NCBI GenBank assembly: GCA_023393015.1
Contig: JAEWMY010000023.1
Coordinates: 1-28,700, forward strand
From: Spirochaetota bacterium
Lineage (GTDB): Bacteria > Spirochaetota > Spirochaetia > Treponematales > Treponemataceae
Length of the DNA: 28,700 nucleotides
Direction: 5' to 3'
Under the pieces are notes generated by a model. That model did not search any database. It was given only the letters and a program-made list of their open reading frames with translations, and was not told where the DNA came from. Made by a program: the position numbers and the translations under genes. This document shows positions 14,870 through 22,862 of this stretch, piece after piece; positions within the stretch are counted from its first letter, which is position 1; each line of letters begins with the position of its first letter.

Positions 14870-15853
14870 TCAGGGGCTTACCGTCACGTTGACGTCGATG
14901 AGCATGGAAACGGTGTAATCCTTGCCCCGCTCGGCGAGGACCTGGCGGGTAATGGTGTAGTCGCCGATGGTAAACTGGATCGTGTGCTCGCCGGGTTCGA
15001 GTTCCCTCGGTTCGCGGGGGTTCGCCACGGCGGCGCCGTCAACCGAAATGACGGCGTTTTCGGGCGCCTCGAGAAGGAGGCGCGGGGCCGTTCCCTGAAG
15101 GGCGACGGAGAGTTCCGTAACCCTCGCGACCTCGACGGTGAACATGCGAACCTCGTTCCGATAGTCCTGGGACACGATGGAAAGGTGATGGTTTCCCGGC
15201 GCGAGCACGAGCATGGTCGTGATGTCTTCGACGGGACGTTCGTCGACGCGAACCGTTATCGGCTTCGCGTGCCCGTCGGGATAGGAGACGGCAAGCCTGA
15301 AGCCGCCCTCGTTGGCAAGGATGGGCTTGATTTTCACGGCAAACGAGAGGCTTTCGATGTTTTCGGGGAGTCCTTTCATGACCGGAAGGAGGCGAAAAAG
15401 AAGCGGACCCTGCCGCGGATCGTGCACGAAGGGTACGACGGTCGCATAGGGCCCGGACTTGAGGCCGTGATCGGGCCTGAGGGGTATCTGGAGGACGAAG
15501 GAAAGCCTTGACGGGAGGGGCTGAAGCTCGATCCGGTCGGCTTGATAGTCGATAGACTGGGCCTGGGGAGCCGGGCGAACCTGTTTATAGACACCGTAGG
15601 CCATGCTGTTTCGGTACGAGACGATGTCCTGCGGTATCTTGATCTCGATTTCGACGCCCTTGAGAAAGGTCGCTTCCCTGGGAAAGGAGATGCCGATGGC
15701 GTCGTTGTAGCCGAGGGGTACGGAAGTCGCCTCGGCTTTTTTCTGGTCAACGAGGACCGGGGTAAGGGATCGTACGCGGAAGGATTCCGCGTACAGACCG
15801 ACAGAAAGCGGGAAGAGGAGCGAAAGAACAAGGGCATATCGAACGACTTTCAT
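14870..15853 (-). CDS. exported protein with a C-terminal PEGA-like domain
   Basis: A 327-residue protein with a cleavable signal peptide (basic MKVVRY, hydrophobic core, probable cleavage near LYAES at 20-24). The body is beta-rich. The last 70 residues look like a PEGA domain, a small surface or periplasmic beta fold: APENAVISVDGAAVANPREP, then LEPGEHTIQFTIGDYT. No enzyme motif is visible. The start at 15853 is 8 bp after the LytM peptidase stop, so it belongs to the same envelope operon. Function is unknown; a structural or cell-wall-associated role is inferred from context. Confidence 0.75.
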   Translation of the reverse strand: MKVVRYALVLSLLFPLSVGLYAESFRVRSLTPVLVDQKKAEATSVPLGYNDAIGISFPREATFLKGVEIEIKIPQDIVSYRNSMAYGVYKQVRPAPQAQSIDYQADRIELQPLPSRLSFVLQIPLRPDHGLKSGPYATVVPFVHDPRQGPLLFRLLPVMKGLPENIESLSFAVKIKPILANEGGFRLAVSYPDGHAKPITVRVDERPVEDITTMLVLAPGNHHLSIVSQDYRNEVRMFTVEVARVTELSVALQGTAPRLLLEAPENAVISVDGAAVANPREPRELEPGEHTIQFTIGDYTITRQVLAERGKDYTVSMLIDVNVTVSP

Positions 15854-15861
15854 GTGATCCG

Positions 15862-16764
15862 CTACTTCCTCTTTAAAAAGCCTTCAGGGTTTTTCGGTAT
15901 TCCGTTTTCCCGAATCTCGAAATGAAGATGCGGACCGGTCGACTGGCCGGTAGAACCCACCGTTCCTATAATAGTACCTGATTTGACCTCTCCCTGCAAC
16001 ACGATTTTTTTCGTTGCGAGGTGACCATAGAGGCTTTCCCGGCCGTCCGCGTGGGTTATTTCGATAAATTCACCGTATATCGCGTCGTAACCGGATCGGG
16101 TCACCCGGCCGTCGGCGCAGGCGAGTACGACCGTGCCGTAGGGGGCGGCGAGGTCGATCCCCTTATGGAATACGAGATTTCCCGTTACCGGGTTTTTACG
16201 GTACCCGAACGTGGAGGTAAGGGTTCCCGCCGGAAGGGGAAAGCGTATCGACGGGGTTACGAAAAAAGCCCGAACCGTTCCGTCAAAGACCGCATCCGGG
16301 AGGCAGTAGACGGTCCGCCGGTTCGGATCCCGTACCGTTATCGTGATCGGCTCGACGGCGGGATCGGGCGAGGCGAGCAGGAGGTGCTCGATGTCGGTTT
16401 TGGCCGTTTCGGGTAGATAGAGCGCCGGAAGCGTCGGCAAAAGGAGCGTCTTGCCGAGAATCGGGTCGCCGACGGAACCGATCCGGTTGAGCGTGGCGAT
16501 GGCGTCATAGGGAACGGCGCACCTCGCGGCGACGGTCAGGAGGGTATCCTCGAGCCGGGGCCGGTAGGCGTAGATGCCTAGCGGGGGACGAACGCCCGCG
16601 CGCGGGGTTGCCAGGGCCTTTCGGGCCGAGGCGACGTCGTCCGAATATTGCCTGAACACGGGATCCGAGGAATCGAGACGGGGGATGACCGGATAGGGCG
16701 AAACCTCGGCCTCGAGCGGCGCGGGAATCAGCAGCAGGACGAGAAGGGCGAGAAGCGGGATCAT
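15862..16764 (-). CDS. LysM + M23 (LytM-type) peptidase, exported
   Basis: A 300-residue predicted periplasmic peptidoglycan hydrolase or division/morphology factor. A signal peptide occupies about 1-19 (LLALLVLLLIPAPLEA). A LysM-like region lies at 63-110 (DTLLTVAARCAVPYDAIATLN through GKTLLLP). The C-terminal M23 domain keeps the zinc and catalytic residues: His200 and Asp204 in HKGIDLAAPYG, His248 in YGHL, and HLH (279-281). It therefore looks catalytically competent. The open frame extends to 17250, but the ATG at 16764 overlaps the upstream gene's stop as ATGA and puts the signal peptide at the N-terminus. Confidence 0.92.
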   Translation of the reverse strand: MIPLLALLVLLLIPAPLEAEVSPYPVIPRLDSSDPVFRQYSDDVASARKALATPRAGVRPPLGIYAYRPRLEDTLLTVAARCAVPYDAIATLNRIGSVGDPILGKTLLLPTLPALYLPETAKTDIEHLLLASPDPAVEPITITVRDPNRRTVYCLPDAVFDGTVRAFFVTPSIRFPLPAGTLTSTFGYRKNPVTGNLVFHKGIDLAAPYGTVVLACADGRVTRSGYDAIYGEFIEITHADGRESLYGHLATKKIVLQGEVKSGTIIGTVGSTGQSTGPHLHFEIRENGIPKNPEGFLKRK

Positions 16765-17159
16765 CGCCCGGTATCGCGGGAAAGCCCGAAGGCGAGAAAG
16801 CCGTAGAGGGCCGCGGTAAGGGCGAGGGTCGCGAAGGCGACGGCTACGCGGCGGGCAAGCACGAGTGCCACGAAGGACGCGAGTCCGATCACGATGACGG
16901 CCTTCCGCGCGAGCGAGCGCAGGAATCGCCGTTTGTCGAGGGCTATCGCCCGGCGGATCGCCCGAACGGCAAGGAACCCCGCGAGGGCGCAAAAGAGTAT
17001 CGCGAAGATGACGGTGTAGGCCGAGGGATTCGAGTCCGCGAGCTTCCAGAGGGGGTAGACGACGAGAAATCCCGCCCCGACGCTGACCGCGAGGAGGGCC
17101 AAAAACCTTCCGAGGGCGGCGAGGACGGATCCGTACCCCGCGAGTATTTTTTTCAGCAT
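16761..17159 (-). CDS. small integral membrane protein of unknown function
   Basis: A 132-residue protein with about four hydrophobic stretches (near 10-38, 48-65, 85-100 and 103-125) separated by short basic loops rich in Arg. I do not recognise a family. The ATG at 17159, after GGGGAGG, is preferred over one 60 bases further upstream because it begins MLKKI directly before the first membrane segment. It overlaps the LytM peptidase gene as ATGA, so it is probably made together with it. The envelope role is inferred only from that linkage. Confidence 0.7.
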   Translation of the reverse strand: MLKKILAGYGSVLAALGRFLALLAVSVGAGFLVVYPLWKLADSNPSAYTVIFAILFCALAGFLAVRAIRRAIALDKRRFLRSLARKAVIVIGLASFVALVLARRVAVAFATLALTAALYGFLAFGLSRDTGR

Positions 17160-17216
17160 CGGAGCCTCCCCGGGCGACGTGTCCCGATCCGACCGTCGGG
17201 GCGGACCGGGGTGCAT

Positions 17217-17247
17217 CAAAAAAAACCGTAGCAGTGTCTGCTACGGT
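17217..17247 (-). terminator. rho-independent terminator of the ferredoxin gene
   Basis: On the minus strand, ACCGTAGCA (17239-17247), a 5-base loop and TGCTACGGT (17225-17233), followed by eight T. It lies 10 bp after the ferredoxin stop, so the ferredoxin is probably monocistronic. Confidence 0.92.
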
Positions 17248-17257
17248 CATGGTACGG

Positions 17258-17428
17258 TTACTCCTCCGAAATCGCCTCGGTAGGACATACGGGCGCGCAG
17301 GAACCGCAGCTGACGCAGGTATCGGCGTCGATGACGCGTTTCCCGTCTTTTTCGCTTATCGCGTTCACGGGGCACTCGCCTTCGCAGGCTCCGCAGTTTA
17401 CGCACGCGTCGGAAATCTTGTAAGCCAT
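17258..17428 (-). CDS. 2[4Fe-4S] ferredoxin
   Basis: A 56-residue clostridial-type ferredoxin with two full cluster motifs, CVNCGACEGECP and CVSCGSCAPVCP, so all eight ligand cysteines are present. It carries low-potential electrons between oxidoreductases. The ATG at 17428, behind AAGGAG, gives the usual MAYKI start; an open frame 30 bases upstream adds an atypical extension. It is transcribed alone and divergently from the AAA+ gene. It could be an electron acceptor for the IorAB enzyme in this window, but that is inference. Confidence 0.95.
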   Translation of the reverse strand: MAYKISDACVNCGACEGECPVNAISEKDGKRVIDADTCVSCGSCAPVCPTEAISEE

Positions 17429-17557
17429 GAATGACTCCTTCTCTGGTAGAATGAGCATACCCTAACGCATATCTCGCAAAAAAACAAGACGATGCCCGCG
17501 GGCGAAGGCGCGCGGCGGGAAGGGAGCGGCCAAACTTTTATCTCTCTTCGATACCGG

Positions 17558-17586
17558 TTGTGCGTTGGCCCGGGCGATGCTACACT
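17558..17586 (+). promoter_or_regulatory. sigma70-type promoter of the AAA+ gene
   Basis: TTGTGC (17558-17563), 17 bp, TACACT (17581-17586). It ends 19 bases before the ATG, which is preceded by GGAGG. Confidence 0.55.
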
Positions 17587-17605
17587 GTGTCGGGGTGGAG
17601 GAATC

Positions 17606-19360
17606 ATGGCGGAAAGTCAGCAACTGATCAAGAAAAACCTCGAGTTCATCAACATCCTTCCGACCTGGGCCCAGGAGCTGTCGGTAAAGTATTGCTCGAA
17701 GACCGCGAATCTCTACTTCGTCCACGGGAACATCCGGGATTTCCTCCCGCACAAGATGAACGAGGGCGAGTTCATGTTCGTCAAGATACAGGATTACATC
17801 TCCGAGGTCCTGTTCGGCAACCGGGATATCATCGTCTTCTACGACAAATCGAGCGGCATATCGTTTTGCATGTCCCAGATGGAAAAGGATTACCTCAAGG
17901 CGATGTCGGCCCGTTTTCCCGGCGTTCCCCCTGAGGACTTCCTGACCCGCGATCCCGTCAAGGCCTTCGACTATCTCGAGCGATACTTCGCCATGAACAT
18001 CCCCAAGGAACTCAGGATGGTCCTCATCGTGGACTACGCGGAGACGATCGTTCCCGCCGACGAGATCGGCCATCTCGACGAGATCGACCGCTACTGCCTC
18101 GTGACCCTCAACCGCTGGTCGCACGAGCCGCAGTTTACCCGGGGCGACGTCTCCGTCATCATGCTGACCGAAAACCTCACCGACATCAACCCGCGACTTT
18201 CGAGCTCCCCTTCGACGGTCAAGGTCGTCATCCCCTTTCCCGACCAGATCGTCCGTACGCAGTTCCTGCAATTCCTCGAGTCGCGCGAGACGCTCCTCCT
18301 GGAGCGCGGGCTCAACCCCGAGCGCGTCGGCGTGCTCACGTCGGGCCTCAACCTCCTGAACCTGAACCAGCTGGTGGCGGAATCCTATCAGGAAGACCGC
18401 CCGATCAGCCTCGAGTACCTCCGGGAACGCAAGCGGGGAATCATCGAAAACGAGGCCGCCGGCCTCCTCGAGTTCGTCGACACCGATCACGACCTTTCCT
18501 ACGTCGCCGGGCACGGTTTCGTCAAGAAACGGTTCCAGAGCGCGGCCAAGGCCCTCAAGCAGGGACGGATCGACGTCCTTCCGATGGGTTACCTCATCGC
18601 GGGTCCCGTCGGCACCGGCAAGACCTTCATGGTCTCGGCCTTCGCCGGAGAGATCGGCATTCCCATGGTGAAGCTCAGGAATTTCCGTTCGAAGTGGCAG
18701 GGCGCGACCGAGTCGAACCTCGAGAAGGTGCTCAACATCCTCAAGGCCATGTCTCCCGTCGCCGTCATGATCGACGAGGCGGACGCTTTCCTCGGCGACC
18801 GCGATTCCGCGGGGGATTCGGGAACCTCGAGCCGCGTCTTCGCGCAGATCGCCAACTTCATGGGCAATACCGAGTACCGGGGGAAGATCATCTGGTTTCT
18901 CATTACCTGCCGGCCGGACCTGTTGCCGATCGACCTCAAGCGGCAAGGCCGCGCCGAGGAACACCTCGCCCTCTTTTATCCCGACACGACCGAGGAAAAG
19001 GTGGAACTCTTCCGGACCCTTCAGCGGAAGCTCGACATCAAGGTAAAGGACTTTCCGCTCGCGGATATCTTCCGCGCGTTCAAGTTCGAGGTGTCCGGGG
19101 CGGATATCGAGGCGATACTCGTGCGCGCCAAGATGGGCGCCACGATGGCCGGACGCGCCATCGTGACCCGCGAGGACATCGACGAGACGATACGCGACTT
19201 CATTCCGCCGGCCTACCCGCACGAGATAGAGCTGCAGAACCTCGTCGCCGTGCTCGAGTGCACGAGTCGCGAGATGGTCCCGGCGAAGTACCAGAAGCTG
19301 GAGCGCTCGAAGCTCGCCGCAGAGATACACGAGCTCAAGGGACTGCTCGGAGAGCTTTAG
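17606..19360 (+). CDS. AAA+ ATPase with a degenerate N-terminal ATPase-like half
   Basis: A 584-residue protein. The C-terminal half is a classical AAA module: Walker A GPVGTGKT (333-340), pore-like region KLRNFRSKWQGATE, Walker B VAVMIDEADAF (385-395), and an Arg-finger region in CRPDLLPIDLKRQGR (435-449). The N-terminal 270 residues contain a Walker-B-like MVLIVDYAET (138-147) but no P-loop, recalling two-lobed Ycf46-type ATPases. No protease, membrane or nuclease domain is attached. The last 30 residues are charged and helical. The ATG at 17606 follows GTGGAGGA; the frame is open upstream but without a better start. The substrate is unknown. The stop codon overlaps that of the convergent ATP-grasp gene. 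Confidence 0.85.
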   Translation: MAESQQLIKKNLEFINILPTWAQELSVKYCSKTANLYFVHGNIRDFLPHKMNEGEFMFVKIQDYISEVLFGNRDIIVFYDKSSGISFCMSQMEKDYLKAMSARFPGVPPEDFLTRDPVKAFDYLERYFAMNIPKELRMVLIVDYAETIVPADEIGHLDEIDRYCLVTLNRWSHEPQFTRGDVSVIMLTENLTDINPRLSSSPSTVKVVIPFPDQIVRTQFLQFLESRETLLLERGLNPERVGVLTSGLNLLNLNQLVAESYQEDRPISLEYLRERKRGIIENEAAGLLEFVDTDHDLSYVAGHGFVKKRFQSAAKALKQGRIDVLPMGYLIAGPVGTGKTFMVSAFAGEIGIPMVKLRNFRSKWQGATESNLEKVLNILKAMSPVAVMIDEADAFLGDRDSAGDSGTSSRVFAQIANFMGNTEYRGKIIWFLITCRPDLLPIDLKRQGRAEEHLALFYPDTTEEKVELFRTLQRKLDIKVKDFPLADIFRAFKFEVSGADIEAILVRAKMGATMAGRAIVTREDIDETIRDFIPPAYPHEIELQNLVAVLECTSREMVPAKYQKLERSKLAAEIHELKGLLGEL

Positions 19361-20361
19361 TCGCCGACGCTCCGCGCGAGGCCGCGCCACCCGAGATCGG
19401 CGAGGATCGAGGAGACGAGGGGAAAGGCGACGTCGACGCCGAGCGAACGCTCGAGCGCCTCGAAGCCGGGAGAGCCGTTGATTTCGCAGACGGTCAGTGA
19501 TACCCCGTCATGCGCGTCCCGTTCGTAGAGATAGTCGACAGAACCGTATAGCAAGCCGCACGCGCGCGCGATATCGAGCGTTTGCGCGCTCCATCGCTCA
19601 AGCGCCGCCTTTCCCGCGGGGCCTTCCGCCCATGGCGGAACGCGAAGCGCGCCCCCGCGCGAGGCGTTCGAAACGAGAGCTCCCTCGGGCGCGACCCGCT
19701 CGGCCACCGCGAGCACGCGATCTCCCGCGAAAAAAAACCTCACGTCCCTGCCGCGTGACGACCGTACGTATTCCTGCAGTACGTATTCTTCCGGCGGTGG
19801 TTCGTCGCGTGGCGCGGCGAGGGACTCGCCGAACTCCGTTTCGAGGGCCGCTCCGAGGGCTCGTTCGGTTTCGACGAGGGTAACGCCCCTTCCCCTGCTT
19901 CCGAAGCGGGGTTTCAGGACGGCGGGGAAGGGCAGGGAAACGTCGACGGGCGAAGCTCCCCGGGCGGGGGGCGGGTCGAACGCGACCGTGCGGGGCGTGG
20001 GCCAGCCGTTCCGCTCGAGGAACCGCGCCGTCTCGAGTTTGTCGAGGGCGAGGACGAGGGGCCCCGACGCGTTGACGGCGCGGAAGCCCGCCGTCTCGAT
20101 CGCGCCGGCGACGGCGGGACCCGCGGATCCGCGGACGAGAAAGACGGCGGTTTCCGGGTTCGTGCCCGGCGCGTCGAGGAATGAATCAAGTTCGGACGGG
20201 AACGCGAATCGGCAGGAAACTCCCGCCCGTTCGCAGGCCTCGCGGACGCGGCGCGCCGGGTAAAAGACGTCGAAGTATCCGTGATCCCCGGTTTCGAGCC
20301 CCCAGACCGCTACGAGGAGCGGCTTATTCCCGGTCTTTCGGCCAGGTGAGGGTTGAGGCAC
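19357..20361 (-). CDS. RimK-like ATP-grasp ligase
   Basis: A 334-residue ATP-grasp enzyme resembling RimK/glutamate ligases, which join a carboxylate to an amine using ATP. Seen: ATP-site Lys150 in PAVLKPRFGS, glycine loop GSRGRG (154-159), LQEYVRSSRGRDVRFF (195-210), NASRGG (232-237), and the metal-binding end CEINGSPGFEALE (292-304), close to the RimK consensus. The substrate cannot be assigned; RimK-family targets include ribosomal protein S6, peptides, coenzyme F420 and amino-group carrier proteins. The only plausible start is a GTG at 20361, which overlaps the upstream gene by 38 bp and has no clear ribosome-binding site, so expression may rely on coupling. Confidence 0.85.
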   Translation of the reverse strand: MPQPSPGRKTGNKPLLVAVWGLETGDHGYFDVFYPARRVREACERAGVSCRFAFPSELDSFLDAPGTNPETAVFLVRGSAGPAVAGAIETAGFRAVNASGPLVLALDKLETARFLERNGWPTPRTVAFDPPPARGASPVDVSLPFPAVLKPRFGSRGRGVTLVETERALGAALETEFGESLAAPRDEPPPEEYVLQEYVRSSRGRDVRFFFAGDRVLAVAERVAPEGALVSNASRGGALRVPPWAEGPAGKAALERWSAQTLDIARACGLLYGSVDYLYERDAHDGVSLTVCEINGSPGFEALERSLGVDVAFPLVSSILADLGWRGLARSVGD

Positions 20362-20884
20362 AGAGTTGGCCGAGCGCCTTTGCGGCTTTGAGCGCGTCGG
20401 CTTGCGGGATTCCGGCTTCCTGATTCAGGGTCTTCGCGAAAAACTTTTCCATCGACTCGAAGACGTCGGGAAGCGAGTAGAAGAGGAAGGCGAAATTCAC
20501 GCCTTCGGGCCTCACGACCGTGAACGCGGATATCGCCTGCTGGGGCTCCTTGTTGAAGATGATCTTGGACTGGTTTTTCGCCGTTATGATGTTCGCCTCG
20601 CTGAAGCGGAGCGGGATTTGGTAGTCCTGCGAGCGGCAGTACGGCTCGATCGCCTTGTGCGAATACGCCATCGGCTCGACGAGTACGTAGAGTTTCTTTC
20701 CGTTCGTCTGGAACGTCAGCCCGTTTCCGCTCATGTAGATGTCCTTGATGGCGGAATAGGAAACCACCTCGTAGATGCTGTACGCGGATTCTTGCTTGAA
20801 GAACGACGAGACTATGTACCCCTCGTCCATCGGAAGCTTGTTCTGCGAAAAAGCCTCGAACAAGTCCATTGCCCTGACTGCCAT
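20324..20884 (-). CDS. protein of unknown function, 186 residues
   Basis: A soluble-looking protein with no signal peptide or membrane segment and no motif I recognise. It is rich in aromatic residues and alternating hydrophobic strands (for example IYEVVSYSAIKDIYMSG and KLYVLVEPMAYSHKAIEPYC), suggesting an alpha/beta fold. The ATG at 20884 follows GAGGAGG, and a good promoter is visible upstream, so it is surely a real gene. Its 3' end overlaps the ATP-grasp gene by 38 bp, which suggests the two are co-expressed. Confidence 0.75.
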   Translation of the reverse strand: MAVRAMDLFEAFSQNKLPMDEGYIVSSFFKQESAYSIYEVVSYSAIKDIYMSGNGLTFQTNGKKLYVLVEPMAYSHKAIEPYCRSQDYQIPLRFSEANIITAKNQSKIIFNKEPQQAISAFTVVRPEGVNFAFLFYSLPDVFESMEKFFAKTLNQEAGIPQADALKAAKALGQLCASTLTWPKDRE

Positions 20885-20910
20885 GACTACCTCCTCTGGA
20901 TTCGACTCTC

Positions 20911-20939
20911 AGTATACGTGATATTTACAACCGGCGCAA
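20911..20939 (-). promoter_or_regulatory. sigma70-type promoter of the 186-residue protein gene
   Basis: On the minus strand, TTGCGC (20934-20939), 17 bp, TATACT (20911-20916). It sits in the 64-bp gap after the EAL gene stop. There is no terminator in that gap, so read-through from the EAL genes is possible. Confidence 0.55.
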
Positions 20940-20948
20940 CAAAATAGC

Positions 20949-22862
20949 TTAGCCGCCGAGCAGTTCGAGTATGGCGGTTTCGTCGCACGGTCGGCCGAAA
21001 CGGTATCCTTGCAGATAGTCGAAGCCCATCTCGACCATGGCGTCGGCCTGTTCCTGCGTCTCGATTCCCTCCGCGACGATGATTTTTCCGAGGTCGGCGA
21101 AAAGCCGCGCCATGCCCGAGAGCAGTCGCCGTCCCTTTTCCGTGCCGAGGCCTGCATGCACGATTTTCTTGTCGAATTTGACGACGGGGAAGGGCAGTTC
21201 GATCGCCGATCTCAGATCGGTATAGCCGGCGCCGAAGTCGTCAAGGGCGAACGAGACCCCCTCGGCCAGGAGCCGTTCCATCCCCCGGGAAAGCCCGTTC
21301 GGGACGCTCGCGACGACCGATTCCGATATCTCGAGGCAGAGGCGGGAAGGCTCCATCCCCGCCGATGCGAGGATGTCGAGGATGGAACCGTCCCAGTCCC
21401 GCTCGAGGCACTTCGATTCGAGGAGGCGTACCTCGAGCCGGTTCACACCGAGCGAGGCGGCGTCCGCCGAAACGTACCAGCGAACGGCGCCCTCGAGAAA
21501 GGAGTCGGCGAGCCGATGGGTAAGGCCGATCCGCTCGGCTATCCTGATGACGTCGTGCTGGCGTATGAGGCGGTCGCCCTCGACGCGCTGGCAGAGCAGC
21601 GCCTCCACCGCGACCGTCCGCCCGTCAGCGACCGAGTGCACGGGCTGAAAGCGAAGTTCCGGCGTTCCCGCGCGGAGGGCTCGTTCGAGCGCCTCCGCGA
21701 TCGCGGCGTCGAGGCGTTTTTTGTCCGCGAGAAAATCCGACTCGTAGAAGACGTGACGGTTCCCCGCGCGGTCCGGTATGTCGAGGAGTTGGTCTATCCT
21801 GTCCACCAGGTCGTTCGCGTTAGCGCAATCCTTGGGGCATTGCAGAACCGCCACGTTGACCGGCAGCTCGAAGCGGTCGCTCGTGATCTTCCACGCCTCG
21901 GCCGCCCTGTTCGCTATCGTTATCGCCGTCTCGCCGGGCGGCGAAATCCGCGTTTCCTTCGTGGTAACGAGGGCGAAAAGGCCCTCACCAATCGCGCATG
22001 CCGCGTACCCGTCGCCCGCGGTTCTCGTGAGCCATGACGCGAAGGAACGGAGCATCCGCTCGTACCCGTTGATGTCGAGGAATTCCTGCAGCGCGGGAAG
22101 TTCCCTCGAATGCGCGACGATGACGTAGAACGCGTTTTTCCTCGAAAAGGCCTCGCGGACGTACGAGAAGAAGGCCTCGCGGTTGAAAAGGCCGGTTTGC
22201 CCGTCGACGAGCTCGTCGGTGTTCTGTATCGTGAGAAAGGCGAACAACACCCCGAGAGAGCAGGCGAAGGACTCGAGCATGAGGCCGGGGACGAGGTTCT
22301 GCACCGCGACCGCGACGATGGCCAGCGCGATGGCGCCCGCGAAGGAGGTACGCTGGTTTCTGGTGATGGCGGAATGGGGAACGGCGACGCTCGATATGAA
22401 CAGGGCGAAGTAGAGTACGGTGAGCGTGTAGATGACCGGATAGAGGGCGCCGTGAACGTACGCGCCCGACTGATCGACCGAGAAGAGGATTCCGGTGGGT
22501 ACGTTGAGGACGGTCAGCGCCATCGCGACGGCCCAGGGAAGGTAGAATGCCGTCCGCAGGACGCGCGAGGAAGGCCACCAGGCGCATACCTCCATGATGT
22601 AGGCGGCGAACAGCATCGGGACGCTGTTGTGCGTCAGGTAATAGGCGGTCACGGCGGCGTATACCGCGTAGGGATTCGCCTCCGGCAGGGCGTTGATCGC
22701 GAGGGAACTCGCGATGCCGACGCACGCGTCGACCGTGACCGTCACGATCAGCAACTCGAATCTCCTGCCGCGGCGGTCCGAGACGCGCTTTTTGGCGTAG
22801 AAGAAGTAGAGGGCGACGAGGGCGACGAGCAGGGCGATGACGTCGAAATCTATCAGGTACAT
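20949..22862 (-). CDS. 7TM / degenerate GGDEF / EAL protein (first paralogue, metal-site Asn lost)
   Basis: A 637-residue membrane protein. About seven hydrophobic segments (residues 5-215) resemble the 7TM sensor region of some histidine kinases. A GGDEF-like domain follows (TGLFNREAF at 223-231), but its active-site loop reads GEGLF (292-296), so it should not make cyclic-di-GMP. The EAL domain keeps EAL (420-422), EISES (511-515), DDFGAGY (541-547), Lys562 and AEGIET (597-602). The conserved Asn of the VNLS motif is Arg479 (VRLLES). Since that Asn binds catalytic metal in known EAL phosphodiesterases, activity is doubtful and a sensor role is possible. The ATG at 22862 overlaps the upstream paralogue by 10 bp. 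Confidence 0.88.
   Translation of the reverse strand: MYLIDFDVIALLVALVALYFFYAKKRVSDRRGRRFELLIVTVTVDACVGIASSLAINALPEANPYAVYAAVTAYYLTHNSVPMLFAAYIMEVCAWWPSSRVLRTAFYLPWAVAMALTVLNVPTGILFSVDQSGAYVHGALYPVIYTLTVLYFALFISSVAVPHSAITRNQRTSFAGAIALAIVAVAVQNLVPGLMLESFACSLGVLFAFLTIQNTDELVDGQTGLFNREAFFSYVREAFSRKNAFYVIVAHSRELPALQEFLDINGYERMLRSFASWLTRTAGDGYAACAIGEGLFALVTTKETRISPPGETAITIANRAAEAWKITSDRFELPVNVAVLQCPKDCANANDLVDRIDQLLDIPDRAGNRHVFYESDFLADKKRLDAAIAEALERALRAGTPELRFQPVHSVADGRTVAVEALLCQRVEGDRLIRQHDVIRIAERIGLTHRLADSFLEGAVRWYVSADAASLGVNRLEVRLLESKCLERDWDGSILDILASAGMEPSRLCLEISESVVASVPNGLSRGMERLLAEGVSFALDDFGAGYTDLRSAIELPFPVVKFDKKIVHAGLGTEKGRRLLSGMARLFADLGKIIVAEGIETQEQADAMVEMGFDYLQGYRFGRPCDETAILELLGG

Noticed and set aside
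17462..19390. 642-residue minus-strand open frame opposite the AAA+ gene
   Set aside because: It crosses the AAA+ gene and its promoter, has no motif, and shows the low-complexity Asp/Glu/Leu/Arg pattern typical of shadows.
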